Shown in pieces: positions 1 through 6,492 of a DNA stretch of 15,802 nt. Position numbers and translations under genes: made by a program. Positions within the stretch are counted from its first letter, which is position 1. Each line of letters begins with the position of its first letter. The notes under the pieces are model-generated. The model did no database searches. It was not told where the DNA came from and saw nothing but the letters and a program-made list of their open reading frames with translations. Source of the stretch: GCA-2786165 sp964625775 (GTDB taxonomy: Bacteria > Pseudomonadota > Gammaproteobacteria > Legionellales > Legionellaceae); NCBI GenBank assembly GCA_964625775.1, contig CAZVEH010000053.1, positions 1 through 15,802 of the forward strand, written 5' to 3'.

Positions 1-54
1 GTACCACACGACAGGAGATCCCTCGCTGCGCTCGGGATGACGTGGGGAGTTACA
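1..54. repeat. Dispersed CHPERSEGSP-type repeat, left-end copy
   Basis: Positions 4-54 are identical, in inverted orientation, to the last 51 bases of the window. The core around 16-42 (GAGATCCCTCGCTGCGCTCG followed by GGATGAC) is the intergenic repeat that in another frame reads CHPERSEGS, common in many bacterial genomes and often mis-annotated as small ORFs. The inner boundary falls after GTTACA, because the two copies diverge exactly there. The outer boundary lies outside the window. A related, diverged copy is at 9366-9425. The copy sits directly upstream of a truncated acetyltransferase reading frame and probably caused that truncation. Confidence 0.85.
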
Positions 55-67
55 TCAAAAGAGCTTT

Positions 68-946
68 TTGATCTGTAATCAGTCAAGTGACATCTTAGGC
101 GTATTTAATATCAGTGAAATTGTCCATGGGTTTTTCCAAAACGCGTATTTAGGTTTTTATTCAGTTGCCAATAATGTGGGTAAAGGCTATATGAGCGCGG
201 GATTAAAATTGGTATTACGTTATGTTTTTAAAGAAATGAAATTACACCGATTGGAAGCGAATATACAGCCTGAAAACGTGCAATCAATTCGACTGGTGAA
301 AAACAATGGCTTTCGTTATGAAGGATTTTCTCCGCGGTATTTAAAAATAAACGATGAATGGCGTGGACATGAACATTGGGCCATTACAGCAGAGGATTAT
401 ATCGCAGACAGTCCTGCTGTTTTGAAAAAAGACCATGTGAATCTTGTGCCCTACGATTTGGAATGGTCGCTGCTGGCACATACAGAGATTGATAAAATAA
501 AGTCAGTTTTTCCTACCGATGCAATTGTTGATATTCAGCATGTAGGTAGTACAGCAATTGCTGGTCTATCTGCAACGCCGATATTGGATATTCAAATTGC
601 AGTTCCTTCCTTAGAAAGCATGAAACTTATAGCGGTGCCCATTTTACAAAAACTCGGTTATGAATATTGGGCTAACAATCCAGATCCAAAACGAATGTTA
701 TTTGTTAAAGGCATGCCTCCTTATGGTGAAAAACGGACCCATCATGTCCATATATTTGAGCAAGATTCAGATCATTGGTGTAATAAATTGCTTTTTAGAG
801 ATTATCTGCGATTACATCCCGATGTAGCAAAAGAATATGAGCGGTTAAAGATTAAATTAGCTCGGGAACACTTATATGACCGCGAAAAATATACTGATGA
901 AAAATTAGACTTCGTTAATAATGTATTACAACTTGCTAAAAGTTAA
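68..946 (+). CDS. N-terminally truncated GNAT (RimJ-type) acetyltransferase fused to a GrpB-family domain
   Basis: Two domains are visible in one frame. Residues 1-112 are the C-terminal two thirds of a RimJ/RimL-type GNAT fold: an acetyl-CoA loop (NNVGKGYMSAG, about 35-45) and the typical NIQPENVQSIRLVKNNGF motif (about 65-82). Residues 124-290 are a GrpB (UPF0157) domain: YDLEW (129-133), QHVGSTAIAGL (157-167), ATPILDI (169-175) and THHVHIF (224-230). GrpB proteins have a nucleotidyltransferase-like fold but no firm general function. The only start available is TTG at 68, without a convincing ribosome binding site. The frame is open back to 41 through the junction with the terminal repeat, where a TGA (38-40) closes it. 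About 50-60 residues of the acetyltransferase are therefore missing, so the acetyltransferase half is probably inactive. The GrpB half looks intact. It could be expressed from an upstream fusion or be a pseudogene. Confidence 0.75.
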   Translation: MICNQSSDILGVFNISEIVHGFFQNAYLGFYSVANNVGKGYMSAGLKLVLRYVFKEMKLHRLEANIQPENVQSIRLVKNNGFRYEGFSPRYLKINDEWRGHEHWAITAEDYIADSPAVLKKDHVNLVPYDLEWSLLAHTEIDKIKSVFPTDAIVDIQHVGSTAIAGLSATPILDIQIAVPSLESMKLIAVPILQKLGYEYWANNPDPKRMLFVKGMPPYGEKRTHHVHIFEQDSDHWCNKLLFRDYLRLHPDVAKEYERLKIKLAREHLYDREKYTDEKLDFVNNVLQLAKS

Positions 947-989
947 TATGATAAATTGAGTGTAGTGTCATAGATATTGAGAGGTTGGC

Positions 990-1163
990 TTGAGTACAAA
1001 AATTAAAGGGATTAGCCATATAACGTTTATTTGCAAAAACATTGAAAAAACAGCGTATATGTTGAAACAGATTTTTGATGCGGAAGAAATATATTCTTTA
1101 GAAAAAAGAAGGAAAAGCTTAATGTCTCTGGGGCACTCGGTAGTCAATAAATATGAAAAATAA
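990..1163 (+). pseudogene. FosX-like glyoxalase-fold protein, N-terminal remnant
   Basis: A 57-residue frame starts at TTG 990 after a GAGAGG-like ribosome binding site (979-984). It begins GISHITFICKNIEKTAYMLK (residues 7-26) and continues IFDAEEIYS, which closely resembles the first half-module of FosX/FosA-type vicinal-oxygen-chelate enzymes, including the early metal-ligand histidine (His10). FosX hydrolyses the epoxide of fosfomycin, and full-length family members are about 130-140 residues. Here similarity fades after about residue 40 and a TAA stops the frame at 1161. Roughly two thirds, including the other metal ligands, are gone. It lies 43 bases after the GNAT-GrpB gene on the same strand. 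I treat it as a dead fragment; a short independent protein is unlikely. Confidence 0.6.
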
Positions 1164-1176
1164 CGATAACTGACAA

Positions 1177-1200
1177 CAAGGGATTTTAATCAATCCCTTG
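1177..1200. terminator. Hairpin between converging transcripts
   Basis: A perfect 9-bp stem, CAAGGGATT (1177-1185) and AATCCCTTG (1192-1200), with a 6-base loop. On the plus strand it is followed by ATTTT and a T-rich stretch. It lies between the plus-strand FosX remnant and the minus-strand rpoD-tRNA unit, so it may stop transcription from both sides. Confidence 0.6.
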
Positions 1201-1216
1201 ATTTTACTGATTTTAT

Positions 1217-1293
<77 letters not shown>

Positions 1294-1332
1294 GAAGCTT
1301 GATATTGTAATAACTAATCTTGCTGAATACCA

Positions 1333-3210
1333 CTACTTTTCGTCTCCTTCGAGGAAACTTCTTAATTTATCTGATCGAGAGGGATGACGAAGTTTGCGTA
1401 ATGCCTTGGCTTCGATTTGACGAATCCGTTCACGCGTCACGTCAAATTGTTTGCCAACCTCTTCAAGGGTATGGTCGGTATTCATTTCAATCCCAAAACG
1501 CATGCGCAATACTTTAGCTTCGCGTGGCGTCAGCGTGGCTAAGATTTCCAGTGTGGCTTCGCGTAAACCCTCTGCAGTGGCCGACTCGATAGGAGACTCA
1601 ATATTGTCGTCTTGAATGAAATCACCTAGACGAGACTCATCATCATCACCCACCGGTGTGTCCATGGAAATGGGTTCTTTAGCAATTTTTAAGACTTTGC
1701 GAATCTTATCTTCACTGAGTTCCATTTTTTCAGCCAGCTCTTCTGGTGTGGCTTCATGTCCAGTTTCTTGCAATATTTGCCTAGAAATGCGATTAAGTTT
1801 GTTGATGGTTTCGATCATATGCACTGGAATACGAATGGTGCGTGCTTGATCTGCGATGGAGCGCGTGATCGCTTGACGTATCCACCACGTGGCATAGGTT
1901 GAGAATTTATACCCGCGACGATATTCAAATTTATCAACCGCCTTCATCAAACCAATATTACCTTCTTGAATCAAATCTAGAAATTGTAAACCGCGATTGG
2001 TGTATTTCTTGGCAATAGAAATCACCAAACGTAGATTGGCTTCGACCATCTCCTTTTTGGCACGCCGTGCTTTGGCTTCGCCAATCGACATTTCACGGTT
2101 GATGTCTTTGATTTCACTGATGGTTAATCCATACTCGTGCTCAAAATGAGCCAATTTCTTCTGTAGTTGTTTGATCTCGGGTGCCAACTCTTGTAGGCGT
2201 GCGTCGTCTAGTTTTTTGCCATGCTGCTTGATTAGGTTGTCTAGCCAGTCCAAATCAGTTTCTTTGCCCGGGAAAGTATCAATAAATAGTTTGCGTGGTA
2301 TTTTTGCTTTTTCTATACAAATGCGCATGATATTGCGCTCAAATTCACGCACATGATTTCTCAATTGGCGAAAGTGTCGTGTTAAGCGATCAACTTGTCG
2401 GGATGTCAATTTGAGCTTTAAAAAAGAATCTGACATTTCAGTCAATAATACTTCAGTCAGAGGGGATGTTCTGCCATGTTTTTGTAATGAATTGAGTGCT
2501 TTGGTAAAGTTCTCGCGTAATTCATCAAAATAAATTTTGGCTTGTTCTGGATTAGGACCATCATCAACATCGATCACGCCTTCGCCACTTTCGCCGTCAG
2601 TATCATCCACATCGAGCAACTCGAGTTCAGCATGCTCAGGGTTGGTTTCATCCAACATAGATCCAATGCTAGAAGGCGGTGCGCTTTCGTCATCAGAGAA
2701 CCCACTGATGATTTCATTCAAACGCATTTCAGCATTTAAGACCAGATCGTAATCATCTAAAATTAATTTAATGGTTTCAGGGTAGTGCGCCAATGAATGA
2801 AGAACTTGATATATGCCTTCTTCGATTCGTTTTGCAATACGAATTTCGCCTTCGCGAGTCAATAACTCCACAGTACCCATTTCACGCATATAAGCGCGTA
2901 CGGGATCGGTGACTCGGCCTGTTTCTTTGTCCACAGAAGCAATGATTGTGGCGGCTTCGTCCATGTCTTCTGGGGCTTCTTCAGTGCTACCGAACAAGGC
3001 AGTCAATTCTTCCTCACCAGGCGGCTGTTCGAAGACTTTGATGTTCATGTTTTCTAAAATAGAAATGATGACATCAAAATTTTCTGAGGCGACCAAATTA
3101 GGAAGCAAATCATTAATCTGCGCATGAGTTAGATAATTTTGCTCTTTACCTAATCGAATAACGTTGGTGATTTGTGATTGTTGTTGATCTTGTTCGTTTA
3201 TGCTACTCAT
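1333..3210 (-). CDS. rpoD: RNA polymerase primary sigma factor RpoD (sigma70)
   Basis: The primary sigma factor directs core RNA polymerase to housekeeping promoters. The 625-residue product has the full layout: region 1.1 (about 25-62), region 1.2 starting DPVRAYMREMGTVELLTREG (102-121), a long non-conserved region with a very acidic stretch (about 194-220), region 2 (about 388-460, with KFSTYATWWIRQAI at 435-448), region 3, and region 4 with the helix-turn-helix TLEEVGKQFDVTRERIRQIE (581-600). Length is close to E. coli RpoD (613). The frame stays open 73 codons further upstream, but that extension lacks sigma character and crosses the promoter, so I place the start at ATG 3208-3210, where family similarity begins (MSSINEQDQQ). 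The Shine-Dalgarno (AAAGG) is far from this start. It is the last protein gene of the macromolecular synthesis cluster but is separated from dnaG by an opposite-strand gene. Confidence 0.97.
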   Translation of the reverse strand: MSSINEQDQQQSQITNVIRLGKEQNYLTHAQINDLLPNLVASENFDVIISILENMNIKVFEQPPGEEELTALFGSTEEAPEDMDEAATIIASVDKETGRVTDPVRAYMREMGTVELLTREGEIRIAKRIEEGIYQVLHSLAHYPETIKLILDDYDLVLNAEMRLNEIISGFSDDESAPPSSIGSMLDETNPEHAELELLDVDDTDGESGEGVIDVDDGPNPEQAKIYFDELRENFTKALNSLQKHGRTSPLTEVLLTEMSDSFLKLKLTSRQVDRLTRHFRQLRNHVREFERNIMRICIEKAKIPRKLFIDTFPGKETDLDWLDNLIKQHGKKLDDARLQELAPEIKQLQKKLAHFEHEYGLTISEIKDINREMSIGEAKARRAKKEMVEANLRLVISIAKKYTNRGLQFLDLIQEGNIGLMKAVDKFEYRRGYKFSTYATWWIRQAITRSIADQARTIRIPVHMIETINKLNRISRQILQETGHEATPEELAEKMELSEDKIRKVLKIAKEPISMDTPVGDDDESRLGDFIQDDNIESPIESATAEGLREATLEILATLTPREAKVLRMRFGIEMNTDHTLEEVGKQFDVTRERIRQIEAKALRKLRHPSRSDKLRSFLEGDEK

Positions 3211-3252
3211 ATCAATACATATGCCTTTACTAAAGAAATCGACCTCAGAAAC

Positions 3253-3274
3253 TATCGATGGAAGATAATCGATA
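3253..3274 (-). promoter_or_regulatory. Inverted repeat in the rpoD leader
   Basis: TATCGAT (3253-3259) and ATCGATA (3268-3274) form a perfect 7-bp inverted repeat with an 8-base gap, inside the predicted 5' untranslated region of rpoD. A second perfect palindrome, GCTTTAAAGC (3279-3288), lies at the predicted transcription start. They could be an mRNA hairpin or operator sites; no known regulator motif is recognised. Confidence 0.35.
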
Positions 3275-3292
3275 ACGAGCTTTAAAGCCTTA

Positions 3293-3322
3293 ATTATAGA
3301 CTGGCTAAAAAAAACATGCCAG
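3293..3322 (-). promoter_or_regulatory. Sigma70 promoter of rpoD
   Basis: Read on the minus strand, a perfect -10 TATAAT (3298-3293) is preceded by a -35 CTGGCA (3322-3317, four of six consensus bases) with an 18-base spacer. Transcription would start near 3286, leaving a leader of about 75 bases. CTGGC (3301-3305) and GCCAG (3318-3322) make a 5-bp dyad overlapping the -35, a possible repressor site. An own promoter is needed because dnaG cannot read through cleanly across the opposite-strand gene upstream. Confidence 0.65.
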
Positions 3323-3413
3323 CATATTGTTATATTTATTTCAAAACGGTCAGATGATATTAATTTTGGTTTAAGATTTATCTTTGGATAGGCGTTTAGA
3401 CAAGGAGATGTGT

Positions 3414-3851
3414 GTGTTAGTTCAAACATCTAAGCATGGCCCCTTACTCATTGTTTTGGATAAGGGTGATAAATTGGTAGAAGTGCTGACCCAAGTGGTG
3501 ACTGAGCATCGTATTCCTGGGGGTTGTCTTTCTGGAGTTGGGGCCTTAAGAGATGTGGAATTGGGTTATTATGTTTTGGATCGCAAGACGTATTTGCGCA
3601 AAATTTTTTCTGATCAAGCGTATGAGCTGCTGACGTTGACGGGTAATGTTTCATTAAAACAGGATTTACCCTATGTTCATGTGCATGCCGTTTTGGGAAA
3701 AGATGATTTTTCGACATTTGGCGGGCATTTGTTTGAAGCTACAGTTGCCGTTACAGCGGAAATCACGCTCATTCCGTTTGATAAAATGCCGGTCCGCAAA
3801 CCCAATTTGTCCATAGGTTTGGATTTGATTTGTGGATCAACGGGCGCTTAG
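3414..3851 (+). CDS. PPC/DUF296-domain protein inserted opposite rpoD and dnaG
   Basis: The product (145 residues from GTG 3414) is a single PPC (plants and prokaryotes conserved, DUF296) domain: it ends in the family's hallmark FGGHLFEATVAVTAEITLI and begins with GDKLVEVLTQVV...PGGCLSGVGALRDVELGYY. The domain forms trimers. In plants it is joined to AT-hooks, while stand-alone bacterial members have no settled function. GTG 3414 is preferred because AAGGAG (3402-3407) lies six bases ahead; ATG 3408 directly abuts that site and TTG 3384 has none. The gene is divergent from rpoD, and its stop overlaps the dnaG stop by a few bases (3848-3851) tail to tail. Its place inside the rpsU-dnaG-rpoD cluster is unusual and suggests a local insertion. 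Its own promoter must overlap that of rpoD. Confidence 0.85.
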   Translation: MLVQTSKHGPLLIVLDKGDKLVEVLTQVVTEHRIPGGCLSGVGALRDVELGYYVLDRKTYLRKIFSDQAYELLTLTGNVSLKQDLPYVHVHAVLGKDDFSTFGGHLFEATVAVTAEITLIPFDKMPVRKPNLSIGLDLICGSTGA

Positions 3852-5596
3852 TCGCTTGACGCGCTGGGCTTATGCCGATCGCGCAGCAGTTGCTGTAAAC
3901 GATAGCGCTCTTCTTCACTTAATTGTTGTTGTTTGGATTTTTCAATCAGCTGATTGACGATGAGGGCCTGGTTTTTTTTATGGATAAAGGTGATGATATC
4001 AGCAAATTCAGTCGATTGCGCATGTTCGGGCACTTGATGCTCCCACGATGCCAATTGGGTGATGCGGTCAAACCATGTTGACTCCCGAAAATGTTCTATC
4101 AGAGTGGCGGTGTTCAGCTGGGGGTGTACAGCCAGATGTTTCATCAGAGTTTCCAATAAAGCATATTCCTCGTCTGAGCTGGTTGATAATTCTATGCTGG
4201 AGATTTCGGGTCGAAACAGATTCGGGTTCTGAATTAACAACGCCAACGCAATGTGCAGGGGTGTGCGTTGCATAACAGCGGCAGTGGGGCGCTGGGTGGA
4301 GGGGGATTCCAGTGCGATATTTTCGCTCAGCAATTGTTCTATTTTTTGAGTGTCTATACGGGTCAAACGAGCTAACTCTCCGATTAAGAGTGCTTTATAA
4401 GGTTCATCGACTATTTTTAATAGGTAGGGTTTTGCTGCATGAATCAGTCGGCTTTTTCCCGCTATGTCGCTAATATCGATATCTTTTAAAAGTGTATCAA
4501 AAAATAGACGATTTAAGGGTAATGCCGTTTTTAAATAGGCTTCAAATGCTGCTTTACCTTGAGTGCGAATGAAGCTGTCTGGATCTTGACCCTCAGGTAG
4601 AAAAACAAAATGCGCCTGCAAACCTGACTCTAAATAAGCCAAACTATTTTCTAAAGCTCTCCAAGCAGCCTGCCGACCGGCTTGGTCACCATCAAAACAA
4701 AATCGCAAATCTTGCGTATATTTGCTGAGGAGTTGGATATGATAAGCGCTGGTAGCTGTTCCCAATGTGGCTACGGCATAGTCAACGCCATGTTGTGCTA
4801 AGGCAATCACATCCAAATAACCTTCTACAATCACTATCGATGGCCATGTGTTTTGCTGCTGAAGGATTTGATAAAGACCGTACAATTCCCGTCCCTTTTG
4901 AAACAAAATCGTTTCAGGCGAGTTTAAATATTTGGGTTGTTGATCTTGTTCAATGGCACGCCCCCCAAATCCTGTGATTCGCCCGTGGCGATCATGAATG
5001 GGGAACATAATACGATGACGATAGCGATCATAAGTTTGTTGATTTTCTTTTTGAATCAGCATGCCTGTTGCAAGTAATTCTGCTTGGTGTTTGGGTAAAA
5101 ATTGATCCAATGTATGCCAGCCTTGTGGTGCGTAACCTATCTGATAACGTTTGGCAATGTCGCCATTAACGCCACGCTGTTTTAAGTAGGCGACTGCTGT
5201 TGTGCCAGTGTTTTTCAAGGTTTGTTGGTAGAATTCAGCAATTTTTTGTAAAACAGTATATAGCGGTAGGGCTTGTTTCAAATGGTCCGGCATTTGTTCA
5301 CGAGGAATTTGCATGCCCATTTTGGTAGCCAGGGTTTCAATGGCCTGTGGAAATGGTTGGTGCAAATAATTCATAATAAAGCTAATGGCATTGCCGCTGG
5401 CGCCGCACCCAAAGCAATGGTAGAACTGCTTGCTAGGAATGACATTGAAAGAAGGCGTTTTTTCTTGATGGAAAGGGCAGCAGGCGAGATGATTCAGACC
5501 ACGTTTTTTTAAGGGCACATAAGCATCAATCAGTTCAACCAAATCAATGCGAGTCAAAAGTTCATCGATAAAATGACGTGGAATAAGACCATGCAT
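3848..5596 (-). CDS. dnaG: DNA primase DnaG
   Basis: DnaG synthesises RNA primers on single-stranded DNA at the replication fork and works with the DnaB helicase. The 582-residue product matches the usual length. The N-terminal CHC2 zinc-binding domain has Cys40, His43, Cys61 and Cys64 (CCPFHQEKTPSF, FYHCFGCGASGNA). The catalytic core has RYRHRIMFPI (191-200), KYLNSPET (222-229) and a TOPRIM fold with the catalytic glutamate in VEGYLDV (257-263) and the metal-binding FDGDQAG (301-307). The remaining roughly 200 C-terminal residues fit the DnaB-binding domain. The start MHGLIPRHFIDELL aligns with the usual family N-terminus. It follows yqeY by 72 bases that contain a hairpin. Its 3' end overlaps the convergent PPC gene by a few bases. 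Confidence 0.97.
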   Translation of the reverse strand: MHGLIPRHFIDELLTRIDLVELIDAYVPLKKRGLNHLACCPFHQEKTPSFNVIPSKQFYHCFGCGASGNAISFIMNYLHQPFPQAIETLATKMGMQIPREQMPDHLKQALPLYTVLQKIAEFYQQTLKNTGTTAVAYLKQRGVNGDIAKRYQIGYAPQGWHTLDQFLPKHQAELLATGMLIQKENQQTYDRYRHRIMFPIHDRHGRITGFGGRAIEQDQQPKYLNSPETILFQKGRELYGLYQILQQQNTWPSIVIVEGYLDVIALAQHGVDYAVATLGTATSAYHIQLLSKYTQDLRFCFDGDQAGRQAAWRALENSLAYLESGLQAHFVFLPEGQDPDSFIRTQGKAAFEAYLKTALPLNRLFFDTLLKDIDISDIAGKSRLIHAAKPYLLKIVDEPYKALLIGELARLTRIDTQKIEQLLSENIALESPSTQRPTAAVMQRTPLHIALALLIQNPNLFRPEISSIELSTSSDEEYALLETLMKHLAVHPQLNTATLIEHFRESTWFDRITQLASWEHQVPEHAQSTEFADIITFIHKKNQALIVNQLIEKSKQQQLSEEERYRLQQLLRDRHKPSASSD

Positions 5597-5627
5597 GGGG
5601 TAGGTCGCTCCAAATTATTTTTTGGTC

Positions 5628-5647
5628 ACCCCCACAAAGGTGAGGGT
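5628..5647 (-). promoter_or_regulatory. Stem-loop between yqeY and dnaG
   Basis: On the minus strand, ACCCTCAC and GTGGGGGT form an 8-bp stem (one G-U pair) with loop CTTT, followed by A-rich rather than T-rich sequence. It is therefore not a standard terminator for this strand. The position parallels the terminator and RNA-processing sites known in the E. coli rpsU-dnaG-rpoD operon, where they set unequal expression of the three genes. A processing or attenuation role is inference. Confidence 0.4.
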
Positions 5648-5668
5648 TCTCCCAAGTAGCAGATTGTT

Positions 5669-6112
5669 TTAGGCGAATCGTTCTTTGATAAGTGCGCTAA
5701 TTTTGCTCATGTCAGCACGACCTTGCATCAAGGGCTTGAGATGCGCCATGACTTTGCCCATATCCGATAATTTTTCAGCCTGGGTCACACGGAATGCTTC
5801 TTCGACCATAGCCGAAATTTCAGTGTCGGTGAGCGGTGTGGGTAAATAGCATTGAATCAAATCTAATTCGTATTGCTCTTGGGCTACCAAATCATCTCGA
5901 CCAGCAGATTGAAATTGCTGGAGAGATTCCTTACGCTGCTTGACCATTTTATCTAAAATGACAAGGACACGAGCATCATCTACGTCGATGCGTTCATCCA
6001 CTTCGATTTGTTTGATGGCAGCAGTGATTAAACGTAATGCGCCCAGTTTTTTCTTATCTTGGGCTCGCATCGTGTCTTTTAAATCAGAAGTAATCTGTTC
6101 TTTGATGGTCAT
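5669..6112 (-). CDS. yqeY: GatB/YqeY-family protein
   Basis: The 147-residue product is a complete YqeY protein: MTIKEQITSDLKDTMRAQDK at the start, LGALRLITAAIKQIEVDER (23-41) and a C-terminal helical region with MGKVMAHLKPLMQGRADMSK. The C-terminal part resembles the tail domain of GatB, the tRNA-binding subunit of the Asp/Glu-tRNA amidotransferase, so a tRNA-related role is assumed for the family but is not proven. Its ATG overlaps the rpsU stop as ATGA (6109-6112), implying translational coupling and co-transcription with rpsU. The order rpsU-yqeY-dnaG-rpoD occurs in many proteobacteria. Confidence 0.93.
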   Translation of the reverse strand: MTIKEQITSDLKDTMRAQDKKKLGALRLITAAIKQIEVDERIDVDDARVLVILDKMVKQRKESLQQFQSAGRDDLVAQEQYELDLIQCYLPTPLTDTEISAMVEEAFRVTQAEKLSDMGKVMAHLKPLMQGRADMSKISALIKERFA

Positions 6113-6342
6113 TCACTACGTCTTCTACGGCGATCTGTGCGACCGGTGATAATGTCACGAGATGTTTTTTTAAGATGACGTTTCACAGCAGCTGCTTGCT
6201 TACGTTTACGTTCAGCAGTAGGCTTTTCATAAAATTCTCGGCGACGCAATTCAGTCAAAAGACCAGCTTTTTCACAGGAGCGTTTGAATCGACGCAGTGC
6301 ATATTCAGGATTTTCGCCTTCTTTCACGCGAACGGTAGGCAT
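6109..6342 (-). CDS. rpsU: 30S ribosomal protein bS21
   Basis: bS21 is a small, very basic protein of the 30S platform that helps the subunit engage mRNA during initiation. The 77-residue sequence is typical: MPTVRVKEGENPEYALRRFK at the start, RREFYEKPTAERKRK in the middle (34-48) and an arginine-rich tail. It is a few residues longer than the 71-residue E. coli protein. GAGG is eight bases ahead of the ATG. It is the first gene of the cluster and overlaps yqeY by four bases. Confidence 0.97.
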   Translation of the reverse strand: MPTVRVKEGENPEYALRRFKRSCEKAGLLTELRRREFYEKPTAERKRKQAAAVKRHLKKTSRDIITGRTDRRRRRSE

Positions 6343-6363
6343 TGTTTATTCCTCATTTGTTAC

Positions 6364-6388
6364 ATACTATGATATGGTGCATAGTATA
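6364..6388 (-). promoter_or_regulatory. Promoter element and dyad upstream of rpsU
   Basis: A good -10 hexamer TATACT (6388-6383, minus strand) lies 41 bases ahead of the rpsU ATG; I see no strong -35. ATACTATG (6364-6371) and CATAGTAT (6380-6387) form a perfect 8-bp inverted repeat with an 8-base gap that covers the -10 and the first transcribed bases. This layout suits an operator or a leader hairpin, for example for control of the ribosomal operon. No regulator can be named. Confidence 0.45.
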
Positions 6389-6492
6389 AATTAAAAAATG
6401 ATCACAGCTGACCATAATAGGTTGGTAATTTTAGTGTCATATGTCTCAATCGTCAAGTCTCATGTGATAATTATATTATTGGGAGTCAACCC

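Noticed and set aside
3211..3429. A 73-codon N-terminal extension of rpoD
   Set aside because: It has no sigma-factor character and crosses the rpoD promoter and the PPC gene start; family similarity begins at ATG 3210.
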